Below, in pieces: positions 55,359-64,000 of a DNA stretch of 64,000 nucleotides. The notes below the pieces were generated by a model, which searched no databases, was not told the DNA's origin, and saw only the letters and a list, made by a program, of their open reading frames with translations. The number at the start of each line of letters is the position of its first letter. Position 1 is the stretch's first letter. The DNA comes from Planctomycetota bacterium (GTDB taxonomy: Bacteria > Planctomycetota > UBA1135 > GCA-002686595). The stretch is from assembly GCA_023150475.1 (NCBI GenBank), contig JAKLKU010000004.1, positions 186,001-250,000 of the forward strand, written 5' to 3'. A program made the position numbers and the translations under genes.

Positions 55359-56530
55359 GAGTCGAAATCGTCTCCGGAACCGGCAACACGTTCGCCCTGG
55401 TCGACGCCTTCGATCCGCAGACGGCCGCAGAGCTCGGCGACCCCGCGGCGCTCGCGACGGCGATGGTGCGCGCGAGCGGCCGAGCCGTGCCGGGCGCCAC
55501 GAGTGGCCTGCGCGGGCGTTTCGAGAGCCTCGACGGCGAACTCGTGCCGCTCGACGGCCTGCTCGTGCTCTGCCCATCGACGCGAGCCGACGCTCGGATG
55601 ATCCTCTACAACGCCGACGGCAGCCGGCCCGAGACGTGCGGCAACGGGTTGCGCGCCACCGCGTTCGCGGCCCGAGTGCACGGACGCGTCGCGCAGAACC
55701 GCTTCACGCTCGAGTGCGACGCCGGCGTGCGCGAAGTCGAGCTGCTCGACGCCGACCCGCCGCGGGTGCGCGTCTCGATGGGCGTGCCGAAGGTGCTCGA
55801 AGCGCGCGCCCCGTTGTCGACCTCGCGAGGCACGCTCGACGCGACGCTGGTCGACGTCGGCAACCCGCACTGCGTGCTGTTCGTGTCGGACCTCGACGGC
55901 GCGCCGGTGACGACGCTCGGGCCGGAGATCGAGCGACTGCCACGCTTCCCGGCGCGCACGAACGTCGAGTTCGTCGCGATCGAACCCGGCCGCATGCGAC
56001 TGCGCGTGTGGGAGCGCGGCGTCGGCGAGACGGCCGCATGCGGCAGCGGAGCGTGCGCGGCGGCCGCAGCGTTCTGGATCACCGGGCGTGGACCGATTCC
56101 GCCGGAGATCGAACTCCGCGGCGGCACGCTCGGCGTCGAGTGGGACGGCCGGGGCGAGATCCGCATCGTCGGCGACGTGCGCCGTCATGCGCGCGGCACT
56201 TGGCGCACGCTCGTGGCGGAGGAAGAAGCGATGGACACGGAATCCAACGAAGCCAACGTGGTGCTGGTGCCGCACTCGGAGTCGAAGCCGAAGGTCCGCG
56301 AACGCATCCTCGCGCTCGCTGCGAAGCACTCGGTCAAAGTCGAAGCCGACGACGGCGCGGAGCACGGGGTGCTCGCGAAGACGATTCCGTTCCTCGGCCG
56401 CGCCGCGGTGCGCTACGAGATCCGCGAACGCACGGTCGCGCTCGAGCTCGTCGAGCGCCCGCGCGGCATGCCCGAGGAGATGATCAAGCGCGCGCTGATC
56501 GACGAACTCGCCCGTGCGCTGAAGTCGTGA
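55355..56530 (+). CDS. dapF: Diaminopimelate epimerase with extra C-terminal domain
   Basis: The enzyme converts LL- to meso-diaminopimelate for lysine and peptidoglycan. About residues 1-285 are DapF: both catalytic cysteines are visible, in NADGSRPETCGNGLRATAF and VGETAACGSGACAAAAAF, and the substrate loop SGTGNTFALVD is at the start. DapF normally ends near 280 residues. This one runs on for about 100, from MDTESNEANVVLVPHSESKP, into a small alpha-beta unit (VRERILALAAKHSVKVEADD, TVALELVERPRGMPEEM) that I do not recognise. The frame is open throughout. Confidence 0.92.
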   Translation: MRVEIVSGTGNTFALVDAFDPQTAAELGDPAALATAMVRASGRAVPGATSGLRGRFESLDGELVPLDGLLVLCPSTRADARMILYNADGSRPETCGNGLRATAFAARVHGRVAQNRFTLECDAGVREVELLDADPPRVRVSMGVPKVLEARAPLSTSRGTLDATLVDVGNPHCVLFVSDLDGAPVTTLGPEIERLPRFPARTNVEFVAIEPGRMRLRVWERGVGETAACGSGACAAAAAFWITGRGPIPPEIELRGGTLGVEWDGRGEIRIVGDVRRHARGTWRTLVAEEEAMDTESNEANVVLVPHSESKPKVRERILALAAKHSVKVEADDGAEHGVLAKTIPFLGRAAVRYEIRERTVALELVERPRGMPEEMIKRALIDELARALKS

Positions 56531-56691
56531 ACGTTTCCGTGCGGCTCGCGTCCCCGTGCGTGTCGCCGCCGCGCGCACCGTGGCGGCGACGCGAGCCGCG
56601 CGCCACGTCGTCGGTCGGCGCGCGCACGGCGAACTCGCGCAGCGGACGCGCCGCGCCCGACCGGCGGACTCGCGAGGGAACCTGAAGGCGC

Positions 56692-58371
56692 GTGGAGCAC
56701 CTCGTCCACATCGTGCTCGCCGTGTTCGCGCTCGCCGCCGCCGAGATGGGCGCACGCGTGCATTTCGAGCTGCCGGGCGCCGTCGCGCTGCTCGCGTTGG
56801 TGCCGTACGCGCTCGGCACGTACTCGCGGGCGCTCTACTTGCGCGGCAGGTTCCGGCTGTCGCAGTGGCTCTGGCGTTCGCTGCACTGGTGTTCGCCGGT
56901 GCTCTTCGCGATCGCGGTGTGCGTGTTCGGTTGGGCGGCGACGATCGAACGTTGGACCGGCGCGTCGACGAGCTTGCTCGGCTGGCCCGAGCCCGGGCTC
57001 CTGCTCGCGCTCGCGCCGTTCGTCTTCTACGCGCTCGCAGTGATCGACGTCCGCGTGCGGCACACCGAGCCCGATCCCGCGACACGCGCCGCGTCGCGCC
57101 GTTTCCAATCGCGCATGCTGATCTCGGCGCTCGTGCCGATGACGGTGTTCGCGCTCGGAGCCTGGCTCGTCGGTCGCCAACCGGCGTGGCGCGTCGGCGT
57201 CGAGCACGTCGGACTCTACGGCCTCGGTTTCGTCGTCGTGTCGGTCGGGCTCTTCACGCTGGCGTTGCCGTGGATCCTGCGCGCGAGCTGGGACACGCAG
57301 CCGCTCGAGCCGAGCCCGTTGCGCAGTCTGCTCGAAGACGTCGCTCGTCACGCGCGCTTTCGCTACCGCCAGTTCGCGCTCTGGCGCACGGGCGACATGC
57401 TCGCGAACGCCGCGGTGGTGGGACTCGGGCCCTTCGATCGAGTGGTGTTGTTCTCCGACGTGTTGCTCTCGACGCTCTCGCCACGCGAGGTCGTCGCGGT
57501 GCTCGCGCACGAGATCGGTCACGCGAAGCGCCATCACGTCGTGATCTTCGTCACGTGGACGGGCGCGGTGTTCCTCGCGGGCGACCTCGTCGGGCGCGAG
57601 TTCGAGAGCGAATGGATCGCGGGCGGCATCGTGCTCGCGTTGTTCGTCGCCTGGCACCGACTCTTCGGCTGGCTGTCGCGGCGGTTCGAGCTCGAGGCCG
57701 ATCTCTTCGCGTTGCGCCTGACGCGCGATCCGAGCGGCATCATCGGCGCGCTCGATCGCGTCGGCGGTGCGCATTCGCGCCAACTCGATTCGTGGCGGCA
57801 CTTCAGCACCGCGAAGCGCATCGCGTTCGTCGAAGCCGTCGCCGCTGACGAGCGTGTCGGCGTCGCGCTCGAACGCAGACTGCGCACGTGGACGTGGATC
57901 GGCGTCGTGGCGTGCGTGCTCGCGCTCGGCGTGTCGATCGTGCGCCTCGCCGGCGATCTGCCGCGCGACCGTGTGTCGGCCGCGCTCGCGCTCGGCGAGT
58001 GGGACCACGCCGCGGCGCTCGCGGAACGGCTGGGCGAGCCGACGCCGGAGCTCTCGCGGTGGTTGGAGCTCGTCGCCAAGCTCGATGCGACGGAGCGGAC
58101 GAAACCAGATGCCGCCGTGACGCGTTCGCGCTCGGCGCTCGCCGCGGGCGAGCCGAAGCTCGCGCTCGACTGGCTCACGCTCGAGCTGCATTCCGGGCGG
58201 CGCGAACAGATCGCCGCGGCCGACGTCCTCGCGGACTACGTCGAAGCGGAAGCCGCGGACCTCGCGGAGGGCCGCTTGCCCACGGTCGGGCCGCTCGAGC
58301 CGCGCTGTGCCGACCTCGATCCCGCCTGGCGTGCCGCCGCGGCCGAACACGATCGCCACTTCGGCCGCTGA
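56692..58371 (+). CDS. M48 family (HtpX/Ste24-like) membrane zinc peptidase
   Basis: The 559-residue protein has about seven hydrophobic segments. Between them lie the zinc site AVLAHEIGHAKRHH near residues 273-286 and the third ligand in FELEADLFALRLTRD. This is the Ste24/HtpX arrangement, used for quality control of membrane proteins or CaaX-type cleavage. A soluble, alanine-rich TPR-like C-terminus (about 430-559, with ALALGEWDHAAALAERLG) is added. The GTG start at 56692 is preceded by GAAGG. It lies 161 bases after dapF. Confidence 0.87.
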   Translation: MEHLVHIVLAVFALAAAEMGARVHFELPGAVALLALVPYALGTYSRALYLRGRFRLSQWLWRSLHWCSPVLFAIAVCVFGWAATIERWTGASTSLLGWPEPGLLLALAPFVFYALAVIDVRVRHTEPDPATRAASRRFQSRMLISALVPMTVFALGAWLVGRQPAWRVGVEHVGLYGLGFVVVSVGLFTLALPWILRASWDTQPLEPSPLRSLLEDVARHARFRYRQFALWRTGDMLANAAVVGLGPFDRVVLFSDVLLSTLSPREVVAVLAHEIGHAKRHHVVIFVTWTGAVFLAGDLVGREFESEWIAGGIVLALFVAWHRLFGWLSRRFELEADLFALRLTRDPSGIIGALDRVGGAHSRQLDSWRHFSTAKRIAFVEAVAADERVGVALERRLRTWTWIGVVACVLALGVSIVRLAGDLPRDRVSAALALGEWDHAAALAERLGEPTPELSRWLELVAKLDATERTKPDAAVTRSRSALAAGEPKLALDWLTLELHSGRREQIAAADVLADYVEAEAADLAEGRLPTVGPLEPRCADLDPAWRAAAAEHDRHFGR

Positions 58372-58477
58372 GCTGCGCTGAAGCATGGCGTGGAAGCTCG
58401 CGGCCGTATCGCCGCGTCTGCCGCAGACGACGAGAATTCGTGTCACGCCCGCCCGGTGGCTCCGTTCGGCGGGTGCC

Positions 58478-58807
58478 ATGACGAACTCGAAGCCCGTCGA
58501 CCAAGAACAGCTGCTCGCTCAGTCGGGTTGGGTCCGTTCGCTCGCCCGCACGCTCGTGCGCGTCGACGACGTGGACGATCTCGTCGAATCGGATCGTGCG
58601 GGTTCGTTCGCCCTGCTCGTGCCGTCGGACCGACCGGCGAAATTGACCGCGGAGTGGCCGGCGGATCGCCGGCACGGCGCTTTCGAGGGCCTGCCCTCCA
58701 GCGTGTTCGTCGTGGCGCTGGACGTCGCCGAACCAGGCTCCGCGGAGGTCGAAATCCGTTTCGAGCAGGTCGCACCGCGCCCGCCGGTCGAGAGCGGTCG
58801 TAAGTGA
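58478..58807 (+). pseudogene. Short ORF resembling an ECF sigma factor N-terminus joined to unrelated sequence
   Basis: The 109-residue product begins with a stretch typical of region 2.1 of planctomycete-type ECF sigma factors (QEQLLAQSGWVRSLARTLVR, then DDVDDLVESD). Instead of region 2.2 and the rest it continues with a beta-rich segment (GSFALLVPSDRP, SSVFVVALDVAEPGSAEVEI). No helix-turn-helix is present. It may be the remains of a sigma/anti-sigma pair fused by deletion, or an unrelated small protein. A start further upstream (ATG 58385) is possible. It lies 247 bases upstream of gyrA. Confidence 0.4.
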
Positions 58808-59054
58808 CCGTCCGGTAGGGGCCCGAGAGCTCGCCCGAACCGCCTTTGGAAGCTGGAATCCGGTCCCCGCGGACGGGATAATCCCCGGGCCTTCCGAAGC
58901 TCGCCAAATCCGTGTCCGGTAGGGACTTGGGACGAAAACCAGGGGTCCACCGGGCGGCGTGTTCGGAGAGGCTCGGCCGGCGGGGCGGAGCAGGCGCTCG
59001 AAGGCGCTCGTTTGCCCCCGCGATCGGCCGCGGAAATCACGGTCACCCCAGACG

Positions 59055-61655
59055 ATGACGACTACCGAACAAGCCACGCCGCCCGCTCCCGGACTGCCGA
59101 TCGAACCGCGTCCGATCGAGCGCGAGATGCGCGAGTCGTACCTGACGTACGCGATGAGCGTGATCCACTCGCGCGCGCTGCCGGACGTGCGCGACGGGCT
59201 CAAGCCTTCGCAGCGACGGATCCTCGTCGCGATGAACGACCTGAACCTCGGGCCGCGCGCGAAGTACCGCAAGTGCGCGAAGATCGCGGGCGACACGTCG
59301 GGCAACTACCACCCGCACGGCGAGTCGGTGATCTACCCGACGCTCGTCCGTCTCGCGCAGCCGTTCTCGACGCGTTATCCGCTGATCGACGGCCAGGGCA
59401 ACTTCGGTTCGATCGACGGCGATCCGCCCGCCGCGATGCGTTACACGGAGGCGCGCATGGAGGCGTCGGCCGTCGAGATGATGGACGACCTCGACCGCGA
59501 CACGGTCGACATGCAGCCGAACTACGACGACTCGCGTCTCGAGCCGACGGTTCTGCCCGGTCGTTTCCCGAACCTCCTGTGCAACGGCTCGGACGGCATC
59601 GCGGTCGGCATGGCGACGAGCCTCTTGCCGCACAACTTGGGCGAGATCGTCGCTGCGTTGCGCGTCGTGCTCGATCGGCCCGACGTGTCGGCGCAAGAGC
59701 TCTGCGAGCTCGTCAAAGGGCCTGACTTCCCGACCGGCGGCATCATCATGGGCCGGCGCGGGATCCTGCAGGCCTACGCGACCGGTCGTGGGCTCGTGCG
59801 CGTGCGCGCGCGCTGCCACGTCGAGACGCTGAAGAACCGCGAAGCGATCATCGTCACCGAGGTTCCGTTCCAGGTCCGCAAGTCGGCGATCATCGAGAAG
59901 ATCGTCGAAGTCGTCAAAGACGAGCGCATCACCGGCATCTCCGACGTGCGCGACGAGTCGGACCGTCAAGGCATCCGTCTCGTCATCGAGCTGAAGAAGG
60001 GCGAGGACGCGCAAGTCGTCATCAACCAGCTCTACGAGTACACGCCGATGCAGGCGACGCACTCGATCATCAACTTGGTGATCGATCGCGGCCAACCGCG
60101 CACGCTGCCGTTGCGCGGTCTGCTCGACGCGTACATCTCGCACCGCAAGGAGATCATCCGCAGGCGCTCGCGCTTCTTGCTCGCCAAGGCCGAAGAGCGC
60201 AAGCACATCGTCGAAGGTCTGCGCATCGCCGTCGACAACATCGACCGCGTGATCGCGATCATCCGTGCGAGCAAGGCCGTCGAGGACGCGCGCAACAACT
60301 TGTCGCGCGAGTTCGGGCTCAGCGAGCGGCAAGCGCAGGCGATCGTCGAGATGCGCCTCGGCCGCTTGACCGGTCTGGGCCGCGAAGAGCTCGAGGCCGA
60401 GTTCGCGAAGCTCGTCGCCGAGATCACGGACCTGAAGGACATCCTCGGCCGCGAAGCGCGCGTCATCGAGATCATCAAGTCGGACCTCGACGACCTGGAG
60501 AAGAAGTACGCCGACGATCGGCGCACCGAGATCTCGGGCGAAGAGATCGACGGCGGCTTCGACATCGAAGAGCTGATCAACGAAGAAATGGTGGTCGTCA
60601 CCGTTTCGCGCGACGGTTACGTCAAGCGCGTCTCGCTCGAGACGTACAAGGCGCAGGGGCGCGGCGGGCGCGGCATCCGTGGCTCCGACACGAAGGAAGG
60701 CGACGTGATCCAGTCGCTCTTCGTCGCCGGGACGCACGACTACCTCCTGTGCTTCTCGAACCGCGGCCAGGTCTACTGGCTCAAGGTCTACACGGTGCCC
60801 GAAGCGTCGCGGACCTCCGCCGGTCGCGCGATCTCGAACCTGATCGAGATGCAGCCCGGCGAAAAGATCACCAACGTCCTGCGCGTGCCGGCGTTCGACG
60901 CGGAGAGCTCCGTGTTCTTCGCGACGACGCGCGGCACGGTGAAGAAGACCGCGCTCGAAGCGTTCTCGCGCCCGAAGAAGGGCGGCATCCGCGCGATCCT
61001 GCTCGAGGAGAACGACGAAGTCGTCGGTGTCGGCGTGTGCAAGCCGGGCGACACGATCGTGCTCGGCACCGCGAACGGTCAAGCGATCCGTTTCGACGAG
61101 AAGGTCGTCCGGCAGATGGGCCGCACGTCGTTCGGCGTGCGCGGCATCCGGTTGCTCGACGACGACCGCGTCATCGGCATGATCGTCGTCGGCAACGAAG
61201 AGTGTCACATCCTCACGGCGTGTGAACACGGCCACGGCAAGCGCACGCCGATCGCCGATTACCCGATCAAGGGTCGCGGCGGCCAAGGCGTGATCAACAT
61301 CCGCACGGAAGGCCGCAACGGCCACGTGATCGGACTCGTGCTCTGCAAGGAGCAGGACGACGTGATGTTCATCACGCAGCAGGGGATGATCGTGCGCTCG
61401 CCGATCGCGGACTCGCGGCCGATGGGGCGCAACACCCAAGGCGTGATCCTCGTCAACCTGAAGGACGGCGATCGATTGGTGTCCGTCGAGCTCGTGTCGG
61501 CGGAAGATCTCGAAGCGTACGGCCACGTCGAACCGCAGAAGCGCATCGCGCCGCCGTCCGCGCTCGAGGCGGACGACGAGCCGGTCGTCGACGAAGAGGG
61601 CGGTGACGACGAGGACGAGCCGAGCGACGACGGCGCCGGCGAAGAGGAGGAATGA
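59055..61655 (+). CDS. gyrA: DNA gyrase subunit A
   Basis: The 866-residue subunit breaks and rejoins DNA. The catalytic Tyr is in [17 protein letters not shown], and the winged-helix site has [19 protein letters not shown], where Pro stands at the position of E. coli Asp87. The C-terminal beta-pinwheel has a gyrase box QGRGGRG, which separates it from ParC, and six repeat blades such as [19 protein letters not shown] strongly acidic tail of about 30 residues ends the protein. The ATG at 59055 has no strong ribosome-binding site. Its stop overlaps the YqeY gene (ATGA). Confidence 0.97.
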   Translation: MTTTEQATPPAPGLPIEPRPIEREMRESYLTYAMSVIHSRALPDVRDGLKPSQRRILVAMNDLNLGPRAKYRKCAKIAGDTSGNYHPHGESVIYPTLVRLAQPFSTRYPLIDGQGNFGSIDGDPPAAMRYTEARMEASAVEMMDDLDRDTVDMQPNYDDSRLEPTVLPGRFPNLLCNGSDGIAVGMATSLLPHNLGEIVAALRVVLDRPDVSAQELCELVKGPDFPTGGIIMGRRGILQAYATGRGLVRVRARCHVETLKNREAIIVTEVPFQVRKSAIIEKIVEVVKDERITGISDVRDESDRQGIRLVIELKKGEDAQVVINQLYEYTPMQATHSIINLVIDRGQPRTLPLRGLLDAYISHRKEIIRRRSRFLLAKAEERKHIVEGLRIAVDNIDRVIAIIRASKAVEDARNNLSREFGLSERQAQAIVEMRLGRLTGLGREELEAEFAKLVAEITDLKDILGREARVIEIIKSDLDDLEKKYADDRRTEISGEEIDGGFDIEELINEEMVVVTVSRDGYVKRVSLETYKAQGRGGRGIRGSDTKEGDVIQSLFVAGTHDYLLCFSNRGQVYWLKVYTVPEASRTSAGRAISNLIEMQPGEKITNVLRVPAFDAESSVFFATTRGTVKKTALEAFSRPKKGGIRAILLEENDEVVGVGVCKPGDTIVLGTANGQAIRFDEKVVRQMGRTSFGVRGIRLLDDDRVIGMIVVGNEECHILTACEHGHGKRTPIADYPIKGRGGQGVINIRTEGRNGHVIGLVLCKEQDDVMFITQQGMIVRSPIADSRPMGRNTQGVILVNLKDGDRLVSVELVSAEDLEAYGHVEPQKRIAPPSALEADDEPVVDEEGGDDEDEPSDDGAGEEEE

Positions 61656-62101
61656 CGATGAGCCTGCGCCAACGTCTCGACACGGACATGAAGGCCGCGA
61701 TGAAGTCGGGCGACACGGTGACCCGTGACACGCTGCGAATGATCCTCGGCGGCCTGAAGAAGCTCGACGTCGACCTCGGACGCGAAGTGAACGACGACGA
61801 CGTCACGCAGACGCTCTTCACGGCGGCCAAGACGCGCCAGCAGAGCATCGACGAGTTCTCGAAAGCCGGGCGCGAGGACCTCGCGGCGAAGGAGCGCGCG
61901 GAGCTCGAAGTCGTGCGGCGCTACTTGCCGAAGCAGCTCAACGAGGACGAGACGCGTTCGCTCGTGCAGAAGCTGATCGGCGAGCTCGCGTTGACGTCGA
62001 AGAAGGACGTCGGGCGCCTGATGAAGGAAGCGATGGCGCGCCACAAGGGCGCCGTCGACGGCAAGCTCGTGCAGAAGCTCGCTGGCGAATTGCTGCCGTG
62101 A
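61652..62101 (+). CDS. GatB/YqeY domain protein
   Basis: A 149-residue helical protein of the YqeY family, which shares the C-terminal tRNA-binding-type domain of GatB. Visible patterns are [23 protein letters not shown], shown in part, [17 protein letters not shown] and [21 protein letters not shown]. Members may take part in tRNA-dependent amidation, but the function is not settled. The start overlaps the gyrA stop; a second ATG at 61658 is equally possible. Confidence 0.88.
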   Translation: MTMSLRQRLDTDMKAAMKSGDTVTRDTLRMILGGLKKLDVDLGREVNDDDVTQTLFTAAKTRQQSIDEFSKAGREDLAAKERAELEVVRRYLPKQLNEDETRSLVQKLIGELALTSKKDVGRLMKEAMARHKGAVDGKLVQKLAGELLP

Positions 62102-62222
62102 TCGAGCGCGAAACGTCGGTTTCGAGCGTTCCGCACCAAGACCCTGCGGGCCTTGCGCCGGCGTCGGCGCCGCCAGCGTCGGCCACGAAGTCCCGAGCGC
62201 GCTCGAGAGCTCGCCACGCGCG

Positions 62223-63887
62223 ATGACCCGAGCCGAGGAGTCTTCGACGACCTCCGCCGACATCGTCGGGCGGCACAAGCGGCTCGTCGCGCGCACCGTG
62301 TTGATCTCGGTGCTGACGCTCTGCTCGCGCATCCTCGGTTATGCGCGCGAGTCGCTGACGGCGTTCCTCTTCGGCGATCGTTCGGCGATCTACGACGCGT
62401 TCGTCACGGCGTGGCGCGTGCCGAACCTGTTCCGACGCTTGATGGGCGAAGGCGCGCTCTCGACGTCGCTGCAGAACGCCGTCACGGCAGCCGACCACGA
62501 TCACGGCAATGCAGCCGGACGCCGCGTGTTCCTCGACACGCTTTGGCTCGCGACGTGGATCCTCGTCGGCATCAGCGCCGTCGTGATGGCGAGCGTGTAC
62601 GTGCTCGGCGACACGTTTCCGTTCACCGATTGGTGGTGGCTCGGCAAGGATCCCGAGCCGGTGCGCGAGCTCACGTTGCACCTGACGCCGTTCCTGATCT
62701 TCGCGTGCCTCGCGGGACTCTGCGCCGGCGCACTCGGCGTGCGCGGGCACTTCGCAGCGCCGACGTGGGGCCCCGCGGTGATGAACGTGATCGTGATCGC
62801 GACGCTCGCGACGATCTGGTGGCGTTTCGGTTCGACGGCCGACGCGCTCGCGGATCCGGCGCTCGAACGCGAGCGCGAGTTCGACATGGCGAGGTGGCTC
62901 GCGTGGGGCACGTTGGTCTCGGGCCTCGCGCTGCTCTTGATCCAAGTGCCGGCGTTGAAGCGCCACGAGCTCTGGCCGACCGGCGAACGCGTGCAACGAC
63001 GCATGAGCGTCGCGTGGGGCATCTTGAAGCAGAGCGCTCCGCTCGCGCTCGGCGCCGCCGTGTACCAGGTCAACGTGATGATCGACGGCCTGATGGCGCA
63101 GAGCATGCTCGACGTCGGTGGACCGTCGGCGCTCTGGTACGCGAACCGCATCCAGCAGTTCCCGCTCGCGCTCGTCGCGACTGCGGCGACCGCGGCGGTG
63201 TATCCCGCGCTCAACGCGCTCGGTCACAAGCGCGAGTTCGCGAGCTTGCGCACGCTGCACGATCGCACGCAGCTCGCGATCGTCTTCTTCGCGCTGCCGG
63301 CGAGCATCGGTCTCTGGGTGCTCGCGCGTCCGGTGGTGTCGGTGCTGCTCGAGCACGGCGAGTTCGGGCCGGAAGGCGCGGCGCGCACGGCGGCGTGCAT
63401 GCGTTGGCTCTGCGTGTCGTTGATCCCCGCCGGAGCCGTGGGGCTCGTCAGCCGCACCTACTACGCGATCGGCGACATGCGCACGCCGGTGCGGCTCTCG
63501 ATCGTGATGCTCGTGGCGAACGTCACGCTCAACTGGACGTTCGTGCGGGTCTTCGGAATGGACTGCGACGGGTTGACCGCGGCGACGGCGATCACCAACT
63601 GGGCGAACCTGTTCCTGCTTTTGCCGCCGCTCTGGCGACGGATGCCGCGCGCGGCCGACGCGCCGCAGCTCCGAGGCGGCCTGCTGCGGATCGCCGTCGC
63701 CGGCGCGGCGTGCGGACTGGCCGCTTGGGGGGCGCATTCCGCGCTCGGGGCCGGGCCCAAGTCGCTCTTCGCCCTCGGACTGGCGATCGGAGCGGGAGGG
63801 GCAGGATATGCCATGGCCTGCCAGCTCCTGAGCGTCCAGGAATGGCAACAATTGCTCGCGCGGGTGCGCCGCAAGGCCTCGCGCTGA
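62223..63887 (+). CDS. murJ: Lipid II flippase MurJ (MviN family)
   Basis: MurJ flips the peptidoglycan precursor lipid II across the inner membrane. The 554-residue protein has about 14 membrane segments. The MurJ signatures are SRILGYARESLTAFLFG, AFVTAWRVPNLFRRLMGEGALS and QFPLALVATAATAAVYPAL, with LVSRTYYAIGDMRTPV in the second half. The Arg residues of the central cavity are in these loops. It is 121 bases downstream of the YqeY gene. Confidence 0.93.
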   Translation: MTRAEESSTTSADIVGRHKRLVARTVLISVLTLCSRILGYARESLTAFLFGDRSAIYDAFVTAWRVPNLFRRLMGEGALSTSLQNAVTAADHDHGNAAGRRVFLDTLWLATWILVGISAVVMASVYVLGDTFPFTDWWWLGKDPEPVRELTLHLTPFLIFACLAGLCAGALGVRGHFAAPTWGPAVMNVIVIATLATIWWRFGSTADALADPALEREREFDMARWLAWGTLVSGLALLLIQVPALKRHELWPTGERVQRRMSVAWGILKQSAPLALGAAVYQVNVMIDGLMAQSMLDVGGPSALWYANRIQQFPLALVATAATAAVYPALNALGHKREFASLRTLHDRTQLAIVFFALPASIGLWVLARPVVSVLLEHGEFGPEGAARTAACMRWLCVSLIPAGAVGLVSRTYYAIGDMRTPVRLSIVMLVANVTLNWTFVRVFGMDCDGLTAATAITNWANLFLLLPPLWRRMPRAADAPQLRGGLLRIAVAGAACGLAAWGAHSALGAGPKSLFALGLAIGAGGAGYAMACQLLSVQEWQQLLARVRRKASR

Positions 63888-63904
63888 ACTGGGCTAGGGG
63901 GGAA

Positions 63905-63955
63905 CCGTGCCGCGCACGGAAGAGTAACTCGTTGTGCCACAACATCTGGTGGCAC
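63905..63955. terminator. Two hairpins after murJ
   Basis: CCGTGC (63905-63910) pairs with GCACGG (63914-63919). GTGCCAC (63934-63940) pairs perfectly with GTGGCAC (63949-63955) over an eight-base loop. They start 18 bases after the murJ stop, so they may terminate its transcript. No T tract follows on the plus strand, so a factor-independent terminator is not proven. The second hairpin could instead be an operator for the next gene. Confidence 0.4.
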
Positions 63956-64000
63956 CTGACGGGAAAAAACCTTGCGACCCCAACATCCTGAGATACCTTC

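Noticed and set aside
58810-58924. Two copies of GTCCGGTAGGG (58810-58820 and 58914-58924) upstream of gyrA.
   Set aside because: Only two short copies without symmetry; possible operator half-sites, but too little to call.

Overview
The window is GC-rich (roughly two thirds G+C), densely coded DNA from a diderm bacterium, read here as part of a chromosome close to the replication origin. The evidence is a dnaA, dnaN, DUF721, gyrB block, a nearby parA, a parB with its own parS site, and gyrA. Lipopolysaccharide-export genes (kdsD, kdsC and an LptC/LptD-type giant protein), a short RpoD-like sigma factor without region 1.1, secreted proteins with embedded pseudopilin-like domains and a bacillithiol gene set suggest a Planctomycetota-like or otherwise deep-branching diderm lineage. 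That placement is inference. No rRNA, tRNA, CRISPR array, insertion sequence or prophage gene was seen.

Layout. 1-5.4 kb: an incomplete secreted protein, an FMN reductase, a secreted TPR protein, a probable selenoprotein interrupted by an in-frame TGA, a small Cys-rich protein, a TIM-barrel isomerase, a half-size UPF0016 transporter and a baeRF-type protein. 5.5-10.9 kb, minus strand: SDR, rsmB, fmt, trxA, scpA and an M50 protease. 10.9-11.8 kb has no gene I can support. 11.8-18.9 kb, plus strand: kdsD, kdsC, a 1684-residue Lpt fusion and tatA. 18.9-25.7 kb, minus strand: a lone GspE N-terminal domain, gyrB, DUF721, dnaN, a probable oriC and dnaA. 26-35.4 kb, minus strand: a long run from sigma factor through hemW, pyrF, bshC, bshB1, parA and bshA to a cysteine desulfurase. 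35.6-42.1 kb: an HPr fusion protein, a phosphoesterase, a membrane protein, parS-parB, a tethered cyclophilin and a secreted protein. 42.2-51.5 kb: a secreted twin-GspG-domain protein, acyltransferase, DUF72, SGNH hydrolase, GT2 glycosyltransferase, HAD, cystathionine beta-synthase and a Rieske protein. 51.5-64 kb: a lipo/surface-type protein, ThrE exporter, RNase HIII, an extended DapF, M48 protease, a sigma-like remnant, gyrA, YqeY and murJ.

How genes work together. kdsD-kdsC-Lpt is the familiar Kdo/LPS transport order, with the separate lptC and lptA genes replaced by one reading frame that may span the periplasm. bshA, bshB1 and bshC give the complete core bacillithiol route (GlcNAc-malate, deacetylation, cysteine addition). 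parA sits inside that cluster, and a cysteine desulfurase follows it. DnaA, DnaN, GyrB, ParA, ParB and GyrA mark the origin-proximal replication and segregation region.

The strongest unusual signals are: (1) a TGA at 2346-2348 that splits one small domain and is followed at selenocysteine-insertion distance by a perfect stem with a GGTC loop; (2) the LptC-to-LptD fusion; (3) an apparent ATT start codon for the sigma factor; (4) an HPr domain fused to a large unknown helical region; (5) pseudopilin-type domains inside a secreted non-pilin.
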